Shown: positions 8,478-17,733, counted from the stretch's first letter. The stretch: 64,000 bases of DNA from Nafulsella turpanensis ZLM-10 (GCF_000346615.1 NZ_ANNU01000003.1:1-64000); one strand, 5' to 3'. Made by a program: numbers and translations. The notes: generated from the letters alone by a model not told the origin.

Positions 8478-10680
8478 CGGTACCTCCAACTTTCTGCATA
8501 AAATCTCGTTCTAAGCGACTTCGGTAGAGGTCGGAAGTCTGGGGAGCAAAACCAGCATCGGGCAAAACCTCCAGCAGGGTTCTCAATAGAAAACGTTGCC
8601 TCTCCTTCTCCGGTAAACTTCCGGTGCGGAGCTGATTTAAAACCTTCAGGCTCTCCAGATAATCGGCCCTTGGCTGCTCCTGTACGATAGCCGCCAGCTC
8701 CTGCCCCGCCTTCCCAAAGAGATGTTTAGTTGCTTCCCCACTAAGATTCTCCCTGGTAACTTCCTCCTGCTGCAGAAGAGTAATTACCTTTTTGACAGAC
8801 TCCAGCGTATCCGCCAGCGGAATATCCGAGGAGCGGAAAGATGACTGCACTTCTTCAAGGCTACCTGTTAGGCGCTTTTCTACAGGTTTCAAAGGCGGAG
8901 GCTCAAATCCTATTCGCTCTACATATACCCTGGTTGCCTGCTGCACTTCTTTTATGATGTTCAGCGCCTTGTACTGGTAAGGCAGCGCTTCTTTGGGCCG
9001 AAGGGTGCGAAGTCGAAGTTCAGATTCCCACATCTCGGCCAGTGCCGCTTTTAACTTTACCTCGATGCGCTCCTCATAAAAAGTAGCCCCCTCCTCTGTG
9101 TCGTGGGCATGCATAAACTCACTTAGCAGGTTTTCCGCAGAAGCAGGCTTCTCCTGCTGCTCTTCCTCATGCTGATGATACCCTGTTCCTTCGCCCTCGT
9201 GCTCATGCCCTTCCTCACCTTCTTCTGGAAGCACCTCCTGCCCATAGCCAGATTCGAATTCCTCCCCCAGAAACTTCCCGTAGCGCAGGCGAAGCAGCTT
9301 CTGGTCTACTCCTAAATTATTCGAACGTTTCTCGAATTCCTCCGCTGTGAGGGCTGGCCTTTCAGTTATCAGTTTTTCGGTATCAATGATAATTTGCCGC
9401 TGGGAGCGGAAATACTCGGGCATTATATCCATGGCCATTCCATCCACTTCGAAAGAAGAAGTGGCGGCGGTATCCTCCCAATGGAAGAAGTAGGTCTCCG
9501 ACCTGCTTTGCTGCCGGTTGGGCTGATGGTTATCCAGCGCTACCACGTGGAAGTACAACTCATTTCCCATTTCCATCCCAAGGGCTTTAGGGTCCAGTGT
9601 TTTACGCAAATGCAATCGACCCTCCCCTTTTCTGAAGTTATCAAAAGGGATTTGCTGTTCTTTAAAAGAAACCCCTTCGCCGCTTCCGCTGCTGATGGTA
9701 AGCTGCAGATAAGCCTCTGACAGCCCGTAATCATCTTCCAATATTACCTCCACCGGAAAAGGTGGCGCTTGGGTATTTCTAGTATAAGTTTCAGGCTTCA
9801 CGAGCTGAATAAAGGGAGCCTGGTCAGGCATGGCCTCCAGACGATGGTAACTGGTGGTGCCAATTCGGCCGTTTTTATCCTTCCAGTTAATCTGGTAAAG
9901 CAGGCTTTTCTCCAGGTTGAGCGAGGCATGAAAGCCACCTTTAAAATCCTGCTGAAATCCAACAGAGTCTCCTCCGGAAAGACTTAGCCAAACATTGCTT
10001 ATACTGTCGCTAAAGCTGAGCTCCCAGCGGAGAATGCTTCCTTCCGGCACTTCTACATTGGCCAGTGTGGTTTCAAAGTCACCTTCCCGGATATAGGCAG
10101 GAGGCGTAACAACTATTTTTCCTTCCGTTAAAGCCGGTACCTCTGCTGCAAAGGTGGCTGCTTTCTTTGGTCTTTCAATAAAAGTCTCTGTTACCTGGGG
10201 CTGCTGCGAATAGGTGTTTACCTGGATAGCCCCGGCAAATCCTACCAAACCAGCAGCCGATAAAAGGCTCAGCAATAAAAAGCCAGCTGCTTTAGTAAGT
10301 TTAATTGGCGGCGGAGGCAGTTTCAATCCTTTCAAGATTCCTTCCAGTCGTCTTTTCTGCAGGCGAGCCGGAAGGCTGAGGCTTTCAGGGTTCTGAAGGA
10401 ATAGTTCTGAGCTATACTCCAGGTCAGGAACCTTTCTGTTTATAAAGCGGGCACTGGAGGCAGGCGTAAGAGAAGAATAGCCAGACCGACGGTACAGCAG
10501 GACCAGGCTCAGCATTAGGGCAACAAAGAATACCGCAAAAGCCAATGCCTGCCTGGGGAGTAGAAAATAAAAAAGGGCGGCAGCAAAAAGAGCGACAGAA
10601 AGGGTATAAAGAACCATCTCCACAGCTTTTCTCTGCTTCCAGCTCCTGCTAAAACGCTGAAGTACATCTTTTCCACTCAT
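8470..10680 (-). CDS. DUF4175-like membrane protein
   Basis: 736 residues from the ATG at 10680, which overlaps the upstream stop (ATGA); an ORF start 20 codons earlier is unlikely. Two membrane helices lie at about residues 20-65 and one near 130-150. A large extracytoplasmic Ig-like/helical region follows. Around residue 490 there is an unusual loop rich in Glu, Gly and His (E-E-G-H-E-H-E-G-E and Y-H-Q-H-E-E-E). It resembles Bacteroidota proteins labelled DUF4175 but is shorter than many of them. It belongs to the MoxR/DUF58/BatA operon. Function unknown. Confidence 0.7.
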   Translation of the reverse strand: MSGKDVLQRFSRSWKQRKAVEMVLYTLSVALFAAALFYFLLPRQALAFAVFFVALMLSLVLLYRRSGYSSLTPASSARFINRKVPDLEYSSELFLQNPESLSLPARLQKRRLEGILKGLKLPPPPIKLTKAAGFLLLSLLSAAGLVGFAGAIQVNTYSQQPQVTETFIERPKKAATFAAEVPALTEGKIVVTPPAYIREGDFETTLANVEVPEGSILRWELSFSDSISNVWLSLSGGDSVGFQQDFKGGFHASLNLEKSLLYQINWKDKNGRIGTTSYHRLEAMPDQAPFIQLVKPETYTRNTQAPPFPVEVILEDDYGLSEAYLQLTISSGSGEGVSFKEQQIPFDNFRKGEGRLHLRKTLDPKALGMEMGNELYFHVVALDNHQPNRQQSRSETYFFHWEDTAATSSFEVDGMAMDIMPEYFRSQRQIIIDTEKLITERPALTAEEFEKRSNNLGVDQKLLRLRYGKFLGEEFESGYGQEVLPEEGEEGHEHEGEGTGYHQHEEEQQEKPASAENLLSEFMHAHDTEEGATFYEERIEVKLKAALAEMWESELRLRTLRPKEALPYQYKALNIIKEVQQATRVYVERIGFEPPPLKPVEKRLTGSLEEVQSSFRSSDIPLADTLESVKKVITLLQQEEVTRENLSGEATKHLFGKAGQELAAIVQEQPRADYLESLKVLNQLRTGSLPEKERQRFLLRTLLEVLPDAGFAPQTSDLYRSRLERDFMQKVGGTGE

Positions 10681-11972
10681 TTCCGGTACACCCATACTCT
10701 TTCCATTAAGAAAAGTACCATTATTAGACCCCATAACCATTTATGCAGCGATTTTTCTTCCTCTTCCTTCTTTTGAATGTAAAAAGCTTTTTTAACCGGT
10801 GCTGCCTGGGTGGCCGGCATAGGCATTAAGGATGCCACTTGAGCAAGTTGGTTATCAGGAAAAAGAGCCAGTAAAGCAAGGGGAAGACGCTGCAATTTTT
10901 CACGCTCCACTACTCCAAACAAGGGTCTGCTTGTCAGCTGATAAACCCCTTCCGCTGTTTCTGCTTTCCGGAGCCACTGCTCTCCGCCTCTTTGCTCAGG
11001 CGGCATGCTAAGTATTGTGGTGGAGCTTTTGGCTAACTCTGCAGGCAATGAATCTTTTTGAAGCCACACCAGCAGGTCAGCTTCTCTACTGCTGTCTTTT
11101 TCCACAACAACCAACTCTAAACCAGGAATTTGTGCGGCCGCCGCTTCCAGTGCATAGCGGATGATCTGCGCATCCTGCTGATAAGTTTCCGCCGTTTCAA
11201 AATCCACCAGGAATGTATCGGGCAGTGTAATCGCTTCTCTTCTTTCGCCAGCAGTTAGGGTACCCATTCTTTCTTCCCTCCATACCCTCAGCTCTTTTGC
11301 AGAAAGAGTATCAGTTTTAAATTTAATTGCTCCTTCACTGGCTTTCCATTGCTGAATTAAGTGCAGGCTATCGAGCTGGATTATTTCTGCCATGATAGGT
11401 ACTGGCGCCAGTCCTATTTCCTGTTCCCTAAAAACAAACTGATGATGAAGCCCTGGACGGGTTCCGCTAAACTGCCCCTGCTCTAGCTTACTCCATACCA
11501 GAATAGAATCATTTGCCCAGCTTAGCTGGTCTGCCTCCTCCATAACTCCCCATATATCTACTAAGCGGTTCTTCCATAGGGCACTATCTGCTAAAGGTGG
11601 GAGTCCGGGAGCTAACAGCCGTAAACGAATTCCTTCCGCTTCAAAAGAATCAAGTTTTTCTTCTGAAAATTGATGGGCCAGTCCGGAATCAATCAGCCAC
11701 AGATAGAAATTTTCCTTATCTCTATCCTGCTCTTTTACCCATAGACCCGCCAGTAATAAGCTAAACACCAGCAGCAGGAGGCAACGGAGCAAAAGAAGGG
11801 GGAAATCTTTCAACTGCAGCCTATGGGCTGCCGGAGCCACAGAACCGGTAAACCACCGGATACTTCCTACCTCCACCACCCGGGGAGGCTTTCTGTTCCA
11901 TAGGTGAATAGCGATGGGAACAAGGACCCCCAGCGCGGCAAGTAAATAAAGAGGTTGCCCAATTTCCGGCAT
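10677..11972 (-). CDS. BatA N-terminal domain (aerotolerance-type) membrane protein
   Basis: 431 residues. The first 85 match the BatA N-terminal domain: a leading helix, the motif P-I-A-I-H-L-W-N-R, then L-x-D-F-x-L-L-L-L-R-C-L-L-L and a second helix. The remainder is a large extracytoplasmic region closed by one C-terminal helix (L-W-G-L-I-M-V-L-F-L). A true von Willebrand A domain with a MIDAS motif is not visible. Its ATG overlaps the DUF58 stop (TAATG), and its stop overlaps the next ATG, so three proteins are made as a unit. Bat proteins were first linked to aerotolerance in Bacteroides; the role here is inferred. Confidence 0.85.
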   Translation of the reverse strand: MPEIGQPLYLLAALGVLVPIAIHLWNRKPPRVVEVGSIRWFTGSVAPAAHRLQLKDFPLLLLRCLLLLVFSLLLAGLWVKEQDRDKENFYLWLIDSGLAHQFSEEKLDSFEAEGIRLRLLAPGLPPLADSALWKNRLVDIWGVMEEADQLSWANDSILVWSKLEQGQFSGTRPGLHHQFVFREQEIGLAPVPIMAEIIQLDSLHLIQQWKASEGAIKFKTDTLSAKELRVWREERMGTLTAGERREAITLPDTFLVDFETAETYQQDAQIIRYALEAAAAQIPGLELVVVEKDSSREADLLVWLQKDSLPAELAKSSTTILSMPPEQRGGEQWLRKAETAEGVYQLTSRPLFGVVEREKLQRLPLALLALFPDNQLAQVASLMPMPATQAAPVKKAFYIQKKEEEEKSLHKWLWGLIMVLFLMERVWVYRK

Positions 11973-12874
11973 TACTGCATCATTAATCTTTTCTTCAGAA
12001 ATAAACTGATTGCTTCGTGTGGCTCTTCGTCTGTATTAACCAAAGCAGAAGAAATTCCCCTTTCTCTAAAAAATGCCCTGGTCTCTCCTATAAAAGATTG
12101 TATACTTTCTTCCGATTCTTTTCTGTCTGCGGCTGTTTGCAGATGAAGAAGTTCACCGCTTTCCAAATCCCGCAGGGTGGTAGCTTTTTTCCATTCTTCC
12201 GGATGCAGTTCATTGCCGGCCATCAGGTGGAAAACTACCACTTCATTCTTTGCCTGTTGCAGCCGCCGGACAGTATCCTCCCACTCTTCCTTTTGCTGGT
12301 ACATATCAGTAAAGACTATGGTCATTTCATTTTTATTTAGCTGAGCAGGAAAATACGGCAGCTGATCCACCTCCGGCCAGTAGTCCGCCGGCTCCAGCTG
12401 GCTCAGCACATGAAAGAAACGGTGGATATACCCCTTATCATTTCCAGGAAGCTGCTGAATGTTTTGCTGTTCATTCGCGGCAAAAAGAGCAAATTCATCC
12501 TGCTGCTTGCGGCTAATAAAAGCAAAAAGAGCAATCATGGCCCGGGCATAATCAAATTTACTCCAGCGCCCGTGCTGGTGCCGCATAGAGGCACTGGTAT
12601 CGAGCACAAAACGGATAAAAAGCCGGCTCTGCACTTCCGCCTCTCTGATGTACAGCCGCCCCGAGCGGGCATATACCTTCCAGTCGAGTCTTCGTAAATC
12701 ATCCCCTGGCTGATAGCTCCTGTACTGACTAAATTCCTGGTCTGCTCCCACCCTTCTGCTGCTATGTGCACCCGACATAAAAGCACTTAACGCCTGGCGG
12801 GCAAATAAGTGTAAACCCTCGGCCGACTGGACTAAATGAGGATACAGCCATGGATTTTCTTTTGGATCAGGCAA
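11972..12874 (-). CDS. DUF58 domain-containing protein
   Basis: 300 residues, cytoplasmic. It has the DUF58 core G-x-D-x-E-F-x-x-Y-R-x-Y-Q-P-G-D-D-x-R-x-x-D-W-K near residue 45, then a von-Willebrand-A-like MIDAS motif D-T-S-A-S-M near residue 92. The start is a TTG overlapping the MoxR stop; no ATG exists in frame before residue 33. DUF58 proteins are regular partners of MoxR ATPases and are thought to act as adaptors for metal-ion-dependent or envelope complexes. Confidence 0.92.
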   Translation of the reverse strand: MPDPKENPWLYPHLVQSAEGLHLFARQALSAFMSGAHSSRRVGADQEFSQYRSYQPGDDLRRLDWKVYARSGRLYIREAEVQSRLFIRFVLDTSASMRHQHGRWSKFDYARAMIALFAFISRKQQDEFALFAANEQQNIQQLPGNDKGYIHRFFHVLSQLEPADYWPEVDQLPYFPAQLNKNEMTIVFTDMYQQKEEWEDTVRRLQQAKNEVVVFHLMAGNELHPEEWKKATTLRDLESGELLHLQTAADRKESEESIQSFIGETRAFFRERGISSALVNTDEEPHEAISLFLKKRLMMQ

Positions 12875-13877
12875 AATGGCTATGGTGTTTGGGGACAGAA
12901 ATTTCCTTTAGAAGTTGCTCCACTGCCTCTTCGCTGCGAATGCCTTCTGCCTCAGCTTTAAAATTCATCAGAATGCGATGCCGCAACACCGGCTTTGCCA
13001 CTGCCTCGATATCTTCCGGCAGTACACTTAGCCGCCCTTTCAAGAGGGCTCTTGCCCTGGCCGTTAATACCAGGGCCTGTCCGGCCCTGGGCCCGGCACC
13101 CCAGCGAACCCATTCCTTTACGTAATCAGAGGGAGTGGTAGCTGGCCTGGTGGCCCGTACCAGCTTATTTACCCACATCATTAGGTCCTCACTCATGGGC
13201 AGGTCCCGAACGGTCCGCTGGAGCAGCAATATTTCTTCGCCCGAATAGATGGGCTGTAAAGGGTATCGCTGGTTGCCGGTGGTGGATTTTAAGATTTGCA
13301 GCTCTTCATTTTCTGCAGGATAATCGAGCAGAATGTAGAGCAGAAAGCGGTCCAGTTGTGCTTCCGGCAATGGGAAGGTACCTGCCTGTTCCAAAGGGTT
13401 CTGGGTGGCAAGAATAAAATAAGGCTTTGGCAGTTCGTATGTTTTCCCTGCAAAGGTTACACGTTGCTCCTGCATGGCTTCCAGTAAAGCCGCCTGTGTT
13501 TTAGGAGGAGTACGGTTTATTTCGTCGGCCAGAATAATGTTGGCAAAAACCGGCCCTTTATTAAACTGAAAAAAGCGCTTACCGGTATTTCTATCTTCCT
13601 CCAGTATTTCTGTTCCGACTATATCGGATGGCATCAGGTCCGGCGTAAATTGAATCCGCTGAAAAGAAAGCTTAAGTGTTTCGGCGAGCGTGCGAATCAT
13701 CAGCGTTTTTGCCAGGCCAGGCACTCCCTCCAGCAACGCATGGCCACCGGCTAAAAAGGATATCAGCAGCTGGTCAATTACCTCCTGCTGGCCTACGATA
13801 ACTTTGCCAATCTCTTTCCGGATCGCCGGCAGGCGTGTAATGAGCGCTTCGATTTGTTCTTCTGTATAGGAAGTCAT
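12867..13877 (-). CDS. MoxR family AAA ATPase
   Basis: 336 residues. Walker A G-V-P-G-L-A-K-T lies at 51-58, and Walker B I-L-A-D-E-I-N-R with the MoxR-typical continuation T-P-P-K-T-Q-A-A-L-L-E-A-M near residue 115. Sensor 1 (L-A-T-Q-N-P-L-E) and the C-terminal lid R-A-L-V-L-T-A-R-A follow. MoxR ATPases act as chaperones that remodel protein complexes together with DUF58/vWA partners, which are encoded right downstream here. The start ATG is the only reasonable one. It follows the DUF4159 gene by 54 bases, consistent with one operon. Confidence 0.95.
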   Translation of the reverse strand: MTSYTEEQIEALITRLPAIRKEIGKVIVGQQEVIDQLLISFLAGGHALLEGVPGLAKTLMIRTLAETLKLSFQRIQFTPDLMPSDIVGTEILEEDRNTGKRFFQFNKGPVFANIILADEINRTPPKTQAALLEAMQEQRVTFAGKTYELPKPYFILATQNPLEQAGTFPLPEAQLDRFLLYILLDYPAENEELQILKSTTGNQRYPLQPIYSGEEILLLQRTVRDLPMSEDLMMWVNKLVRATRPATTPSDYVKEWVRWGAGPRAGQALVLTARARALLKGRLSVLPEDIEAVAKPVLRHRILMNFKAEAEGIRSEEAVEQLLKEISVPKHHSHFA

Positions 13878-13931
13878 GAGTTTTGAATCTTTGGTCTGGA
13901 GAAGATGTAAGTAAAATTAATTTTGAGTTCC

Positions 13932-14549
13932 TCAGGCGGTGAGTGCATAGAGGATAATATTTACCCCGAACTTTGTATTGTCCTCTGCCAGCCAGCGCTT
14001 ATTACGGTAGTCATAATCCCATTCACAACCGTAATCTTTGTTACTGTACAGCACCCCTATTCTACCATTTACTTCGATGGCCTTCAGGTAATCGTGCACG
14101 ATATCATCTCCCCAGCCATTGAGCTCAAAAGAAGTTGTGGGAGGCCCCTCTTCAAAACTAAAGAAAGAAGAATAAAGGGGATGAGTATTCGGAATTTTTT
14201 TCAGCGCATCAACGCCAAACAGTCTCTCCATTTGAGCCTCAAAAGATTTGGCGAACAGGCCATCAATATCGTGGTTGCAGTCATCCACAAAAATAAAACC
14301 GCCCCTCAAAACATAGTTCTTAAAGTTGTCTGCTTCTTCTTTACTAAACTCTACCAGCTTATGCCCGCTCAGGTAGCAAAAAGGGGATTCAAATATTTTG
14401 GGGCTACTCAGGCTAACGACACGCTCATGGATATCTACAGGAATTTTAGTGTATTCAATGAGGGAGTTGAGTAGATTGGTGGGCATACGCTGGTCAGTAT
14501 TCCAGTCCCCGGAATTGTATTGTAAACGTGTAAAGAAAAACTTTTCCAT
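13932..14549 (-). CDS. DUF4159 domain-containing protein
   Basis: 205 residues of DUF4159: N-terminal F-F-T-R-L-Q-Y-N-S-G-D-W, a central G-G-F-I-F-V-D-D-C motif near residue 85, and the final C-E-W-D-Y-D-Y and G-V-N-I-I-L-Y-A. DUF4159 is a glutamine-amidotransferase-like fold usually exported, but no signal peptide is seen here. It is the first gene of the MoxR operon, a place it commonly holds in Bacteroidota. A terminator lies upstream of it (14565-14597), separating it from pmbA. Confidence 0.9.
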   Translation of the reverse strand: MEKFFFTRLQYNSGDWNTDQRMPTNLLNSLIEYTKIPVDIHERVVSLSSPKIFESPFCYLSGHKLVEFSKEEADNFKNYVLRGGFIFVDDCNHDIDGLFAKSFEAQMERLFGVDALKKIPNTHPLYSSFFSFEEGPPTTSFELNGWGDDIVHDYLKAIEVNGRIGVLYSNKDYGCEWDYDYRNKRWLAEDNTKFGVNIILYALTA

Positions 14550-14564
14550 ACCTATCTAAACATT

Positions 14565-14597
14565 AAACACCGGGCTTCATTCCCAAGCCCGGTGTTT
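14565..14597 (-). terminator. Rho-independent terminator after the tldD-pmbA pair
   Basis: A perfect 13-bp stem (14565-14577 with 14585-14597, GC-rich core CACCGGGCTT) encloses a 7-base loop, flanked by A-run and T-run so it can work in both directions. It lies between pmbA and the DUF4159 gene, both on the minus strand. Confidence 0.85.
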
Positions 14598-14683
14598 TTA
14601 TGTTATTCTTTTTATCTAAACCGCTCTAAGGAAGAGAATTAATTTTATTCCCAATCCTTAAACTGGGCTACTTCCAGGCATCT

Positions 14684-16000
14684 TTAAATAGCATCCGATA
14701 AACTGGTAAACGTAAAGTCCCTGATCTTTAATGGTGGCACCATGTTTCCGTCTACCCGCTGCGGGCGTCCCATTGCTTCAAGGTTATTGAGCATAATGAT
14801 GGGGCTTTCATTAAAACGGAAGTTCTTAACCGGGTGCTTGATTTTTCCATTTTCGATATAAAAAGTACCATCACGGGTAAGGCCGGTGTAAAGGAGTGTC
14901 TGCGGGTCGACCGTACGGATATACCACAGGCGTGTTACCAGTATACCCCGGCGGGTATCTTTAATCATATCTTCCAGGGAAGCATTTCCGCCATCCATCA
15001 CAAAGTTAGAGGGAGAAGGAACAGGCTCGGCACCTTTCTTCTGGGCCCAGTAACGGTCGTAAAACATATTCTTTACCACGCCATTTTCAATCCAGCTGGT
15101 TTTCTTTTGAGGTAGCCCGTCGCCAGACCAGGTGCGAAAAGGCACATCACGATGAAAAGGATCACTGTAAATTTGTACCCGCTCATCTACAATTTTCTCT
15201 CCTTTTTTGGTAGCGCCCCCCTGTTTGGAAAGGAAGCTGCGGCCTTCGTCGGCATCACGGGCATCCATATTATACAGCATATTCTGCAGCAAGTCCACGG
15301 CGGCAGCCGGCTCCAGAATTACCGTATACTTTCCTGGCTCTATGGCCTTAGGGTTGCGGGATTGCAGCGCTTTTTCGATGGCAATCTGGGAGGCTTCCGC
15401 AGCATTGAGCTTGCTAAAATCATTAAAATCGCGGGTTACCCATCCGGAGCCTGTTCCGTCGGTCGAGCGCATGGTAACGGTAAAGTCAAGGCCGGAGTCC
15501 TGGCTGTAAGCAAAGAGGCCGTTGGAATTCATCATGCTGCTAAAACCGGCATTATCTTCCAGAAAACCTGCTGCCACTATATCACTGGCAGATGCCGGAA
15601 CAATGCTCGATTCTGCTACTTTCGCACGATCCTCTGGCCTGATATCAGCCGTACTCTGGTAAAAGGTTTTACTTTCCTGGTATTGCTGTGGCTTAAGAGC
15701 CGGCATAAACTCAGGGTTTTCAGGTGCCAGCCGGGCTACTTCCTCTGCCCGCTTCACTACTTTTTGAAGGGAGGCATCATCAAACTCATTAATGGTACTT
15801 GTTCCACTTCTTTTGCCGTAGCTGGACTGAACCGCCAGGGAAGTATTTTCCTGCTTTCCGGCAGTAGATACTGTATTTCTCGCATAGCGGATATTGCCTC
15901 CATTGCCTCCATTAAGGGTTACAATGGTTTCATCGGCGCTGGCAAAGCTCAGTACCTTTTCGAGTATCTGGCGCGCCTCTTCTTTTGATAATATGGCCAT
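14684..16000 (-). CDS. PmbA/TldE-type protein of a TldD-PmbA pair
   Basis: 438 residues, TldD/PmbA family. It lacks the H-E-x-x-x-H zinc motif found in its partner, so it fits the catalytically inactive TldE/PmbA subunit that forms a heterodimer with TldD. Family features include G-x-x-G-G-N-I-R-Y-A-R-N near residue 32 and a C-terminal G-L-T-R-D-G-T-F-Y-I-E-N-G-K-I. It is the second gene after tldD, with 95 bases between, of which 35 are a 7-bp tandem repeat. No signal peptide, whereas its partner carries one; this mismatch deserves note. Confidence 0.88.
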   Translation of the reverse strand: MAILSKEEARQILEKVLSFASADETIVTLNGGNGGNIRYARNTVSTAGKQENTSLAVQSSYGKRSGTSTINEFDDASLQKVVKRAEEVARLAPENPEFMPALKPQQYQESKTFYQSTADIRPEDRAKVAESSIVPASASDIVAAGFLEDNAGFSSMMNSNGLFAYSQDSGLDFTVTMRSTDGTGSGWVTRDFNDFSKLNAAEASQIAIEKALQSRNPKAIEPGKYTVILEPAAAVDLLQNMLYNMDARDADEGRSFLSKQGGATKKGEKIVDERVQIYSDPFHRDVPFRTWSGDGLPQKKTSWIENGVVKNMFYDRYWAQKKGAEPVPSPSNFVMDGGNASLEDMIKDTRRGILVTRLWYIRTVDPQTLLYTGLTRDGTFYIENGKIKHPVKNFRFNESPIIMLNNLEAMGRPQRVDGNMVPPLKIRDFTFTSLSDAI

Positions 16001-16007
16001 TTTTGTT

Positions 16008-16042
16008 TTAGTCTTTAGTAGTTAGTCCTTAGTCTTTAGTCT
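16008..16042. repeat. Five tandem copies of a 7-bp unit just before pmbA
   Basis: Five contiguous heptamers on the plus strand: TTAGTCT, TTAGTAG, TTAGTCC, TTAGTCT, TTAGTCT. They lie 7 bases upstream of the pmbA ATG on the minus strand, so copy-number change would alter the untranslated leader. They resemble the short tandem heptamers known from other bacterial genomes. Confidence 0.85.
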
Positions 16043-16095
16043 TATGATTTCCTTCGTTCATGAATCGTAGCTTTAGGAAAGACCCAAGACTCTCT

Positions 16096-17733
16096 TTAAA
16101 TATTTCTGGCGGTATTAATCACATTTACCCCATTAAAGCGGGTAGTGCTGCTTCCATGCGATACGGCACTCACCTGCGAAGGCTGGCCTTTACCATCGAA
16201 GAAGGTACCAAAGAGGCGGTAATCTTCTTTGTCGCAAATTTTATTACAGGAGTTCCAGAATTCCTGGGTATTGGACTGGTAGGCAACATCGTTTATCATG
16301 CCGGTAACTGCTCCATTCTTGATTTCATAGAAAAGTGTACCACCAAACTGGAAGTTATAACGCTGCTGGTCGATAGAATAAGATCCACGGCCCAGGATAT
16401 AGATTCCGTCTTCCACATCCTTAATCATATCATTAACTGAATACTTTTCTTTGCCTGGTGCAAGGGAAACATTCGGCATCCGCTGAAACTGTACACTATT
16501 CCAGCTATCGGCATAGCAGCAGCCATGCGATTCGCTTTCGTTAATGATGTGGGCCTGGTCGCGAATGGCCTGGTAATTCACCAGTTTACCATTCTTTATT
16601 AAATCCCACTGTTTCGATTTCACCCCTTCATCGTCCCAGCCTACAGCCCCTAAAGAATGTGGCTGCACCTTATCGGCAAATATGTTTACGATATCGCTGC
16701 CATACTGAAAATCTTTATTCTTCCATTTATCAAGCGTGGCAAAGGAGGTACCAGCATAGTTGGCCTCATAACCCAGCACCCTGTCGAGTTCCAGCGGGTG
16801 CCCGACAGATTCGTGTATCGTCAATCCTAAATGGTTTGGTTCCAGCACAAGGTCGTACTTCCCGGGTTTTACCGACTTGGCGGTAAGCATTTCCTTTGCC
16901 TGGCGGGCCGCTGCCACAGCATCTTCCTTCATGTCGTAATGATTTCCGTACAGCACGAGCCCTGCCGGCCCCTCAATTTTAGAGGAAGCACGGCCATCGA
17001 GATATTCATATCCCATGCCCATAGGAGCGCTTAGCGACCCGCGGGTCTTAAACTTTCCACTGGCAGCATCGACAGCCGTAACATTAAATGTTGGCCAGAT
17101 ACGGTGGATATTCTGGTCGAGGTAGGAACCATCAGTGGAAGCAAAATATTTTTGCTCATTCACCATAAAAAGCGAGTTATTGACAAAGTTCGCTCCTTGG
17201 GCCATGGCAGCGGCATTGGCACTTAAAAGCAAATCCACCTTCTCAGAAATAGGCACCTCAAAGGCATTTCTTTCAATAGGTGTTTCCCAGCTCTTTTCTC
17301 CATAGCCGGGTACCGGCACGAGCTTTACCGGCTCCGTCTGAATTCGGGCATTGGCTTTGGCAATGGCAACTGCCTCCTCTGCGGCTTTGGCAATGCCTTC
17401 TTTGCTTACATTATCGGTAGCTGCAAAGCCCCATGTTCCATTGGCAATTACCCGGATACCGACTCCAAAAGATTCGGCATTCACGATGTTCTGCACCTTA
17501 TCTTCACGGGTAAAAACGTACTGGTTGAGGTAACGGCCTATCCGTACATCGGCATAACTGGCACCTTTTCCGCGGGCAGCATTCAGTGCCGTATCGGCCA
17601 GCTGTTTGTTCAGGCGGGCATCGAGTCGCGAATAAGGAGTGTCAAGAGGTACAGGATTACCCAGCAGGGTTCCCGGCATCATTATGGCCCCGGCCCCTAA
17701 GGCCGCCATTTGCAGAAAGTCTCTTCTTTTCAT
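16096..17733 (-). CDS. TldD-type metalloprotease with twin-arginine-like leader
   Basis: 545 residues. The zinc motif H-E-S-V-G-H is at residues 307-312, and the downstream G-C-C-Y-A-D and G-R-G-S-Y-S-I-D-Q-Q segments are typical of TldD. The N-terminus M-K-R-R-D-F-L-Q followed by a hydrophobic stretch resembles a Tat signal, as in many Bacteroidota TldD homologues, so the mature protein is probably exported. TldD with TldE cleaves modified peptides and processes toxins such as microcins in E. coli; the substrate here is unknown. The gene heads the tldD-pmbA operon. Confidence 0.92.
   Translation of the reverse strand: MKRRDFLQMAALGAGAIMMPGTLLGNPVPLDTPYSRLDARLNKQLADTALNAARGKGASYADVRIGRYLNQYVFTREDKVQNIVNAESFGVGIRVIANGTWGFAATDNVSKEGIAKAAEEAVAIAKANARIQTEPVKLVPVPGYGEKSWETPIERNAFEVPISEKVDLLLSANAAAMAQGANFVNNSLFMVNEQKYFASTDGSYLDQNIHRIWPTFNVTAVDAASGKFKTRGSLSAPMGMGYEYLDGRASSKIEGPAGLVLYGNHYDMKEDAVAAARQAKEMLTAKSVKPGKYDLVLEPNHLGLTIHESVGHPLELDRVLGYEANYAGTSFATLDKWKNKDFQYGSDIVNIFADKVQPHSLGAVGWDDEGVKSKQWDLIKNGKLVNYQAIRDQAHIINESESHGCCYADSWNSVQFQRMPNVSLAPGKEKYSVNDMIKDVEDGIYILGRGSYSIDQQRYNFQFGGTLFYEIKNGAVTGMINDVAYQSNTQEFWNSCNKICDKEDYRLFGTFFDGKGQPSQVSAVSHGSSTTRFNGVNVINTARNI

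Noticed and set aside
13923-14474. 183-codon plus-strand ORF
   Set aside because: Antisense shadow of the DUF4159 gene with no recognisable domain.
15152-15988. 278-codon plus-strand ORF
   Set aside because: It lies wholly antisense to the well-supported pmbA gene; it is a shadow caused by codon use.
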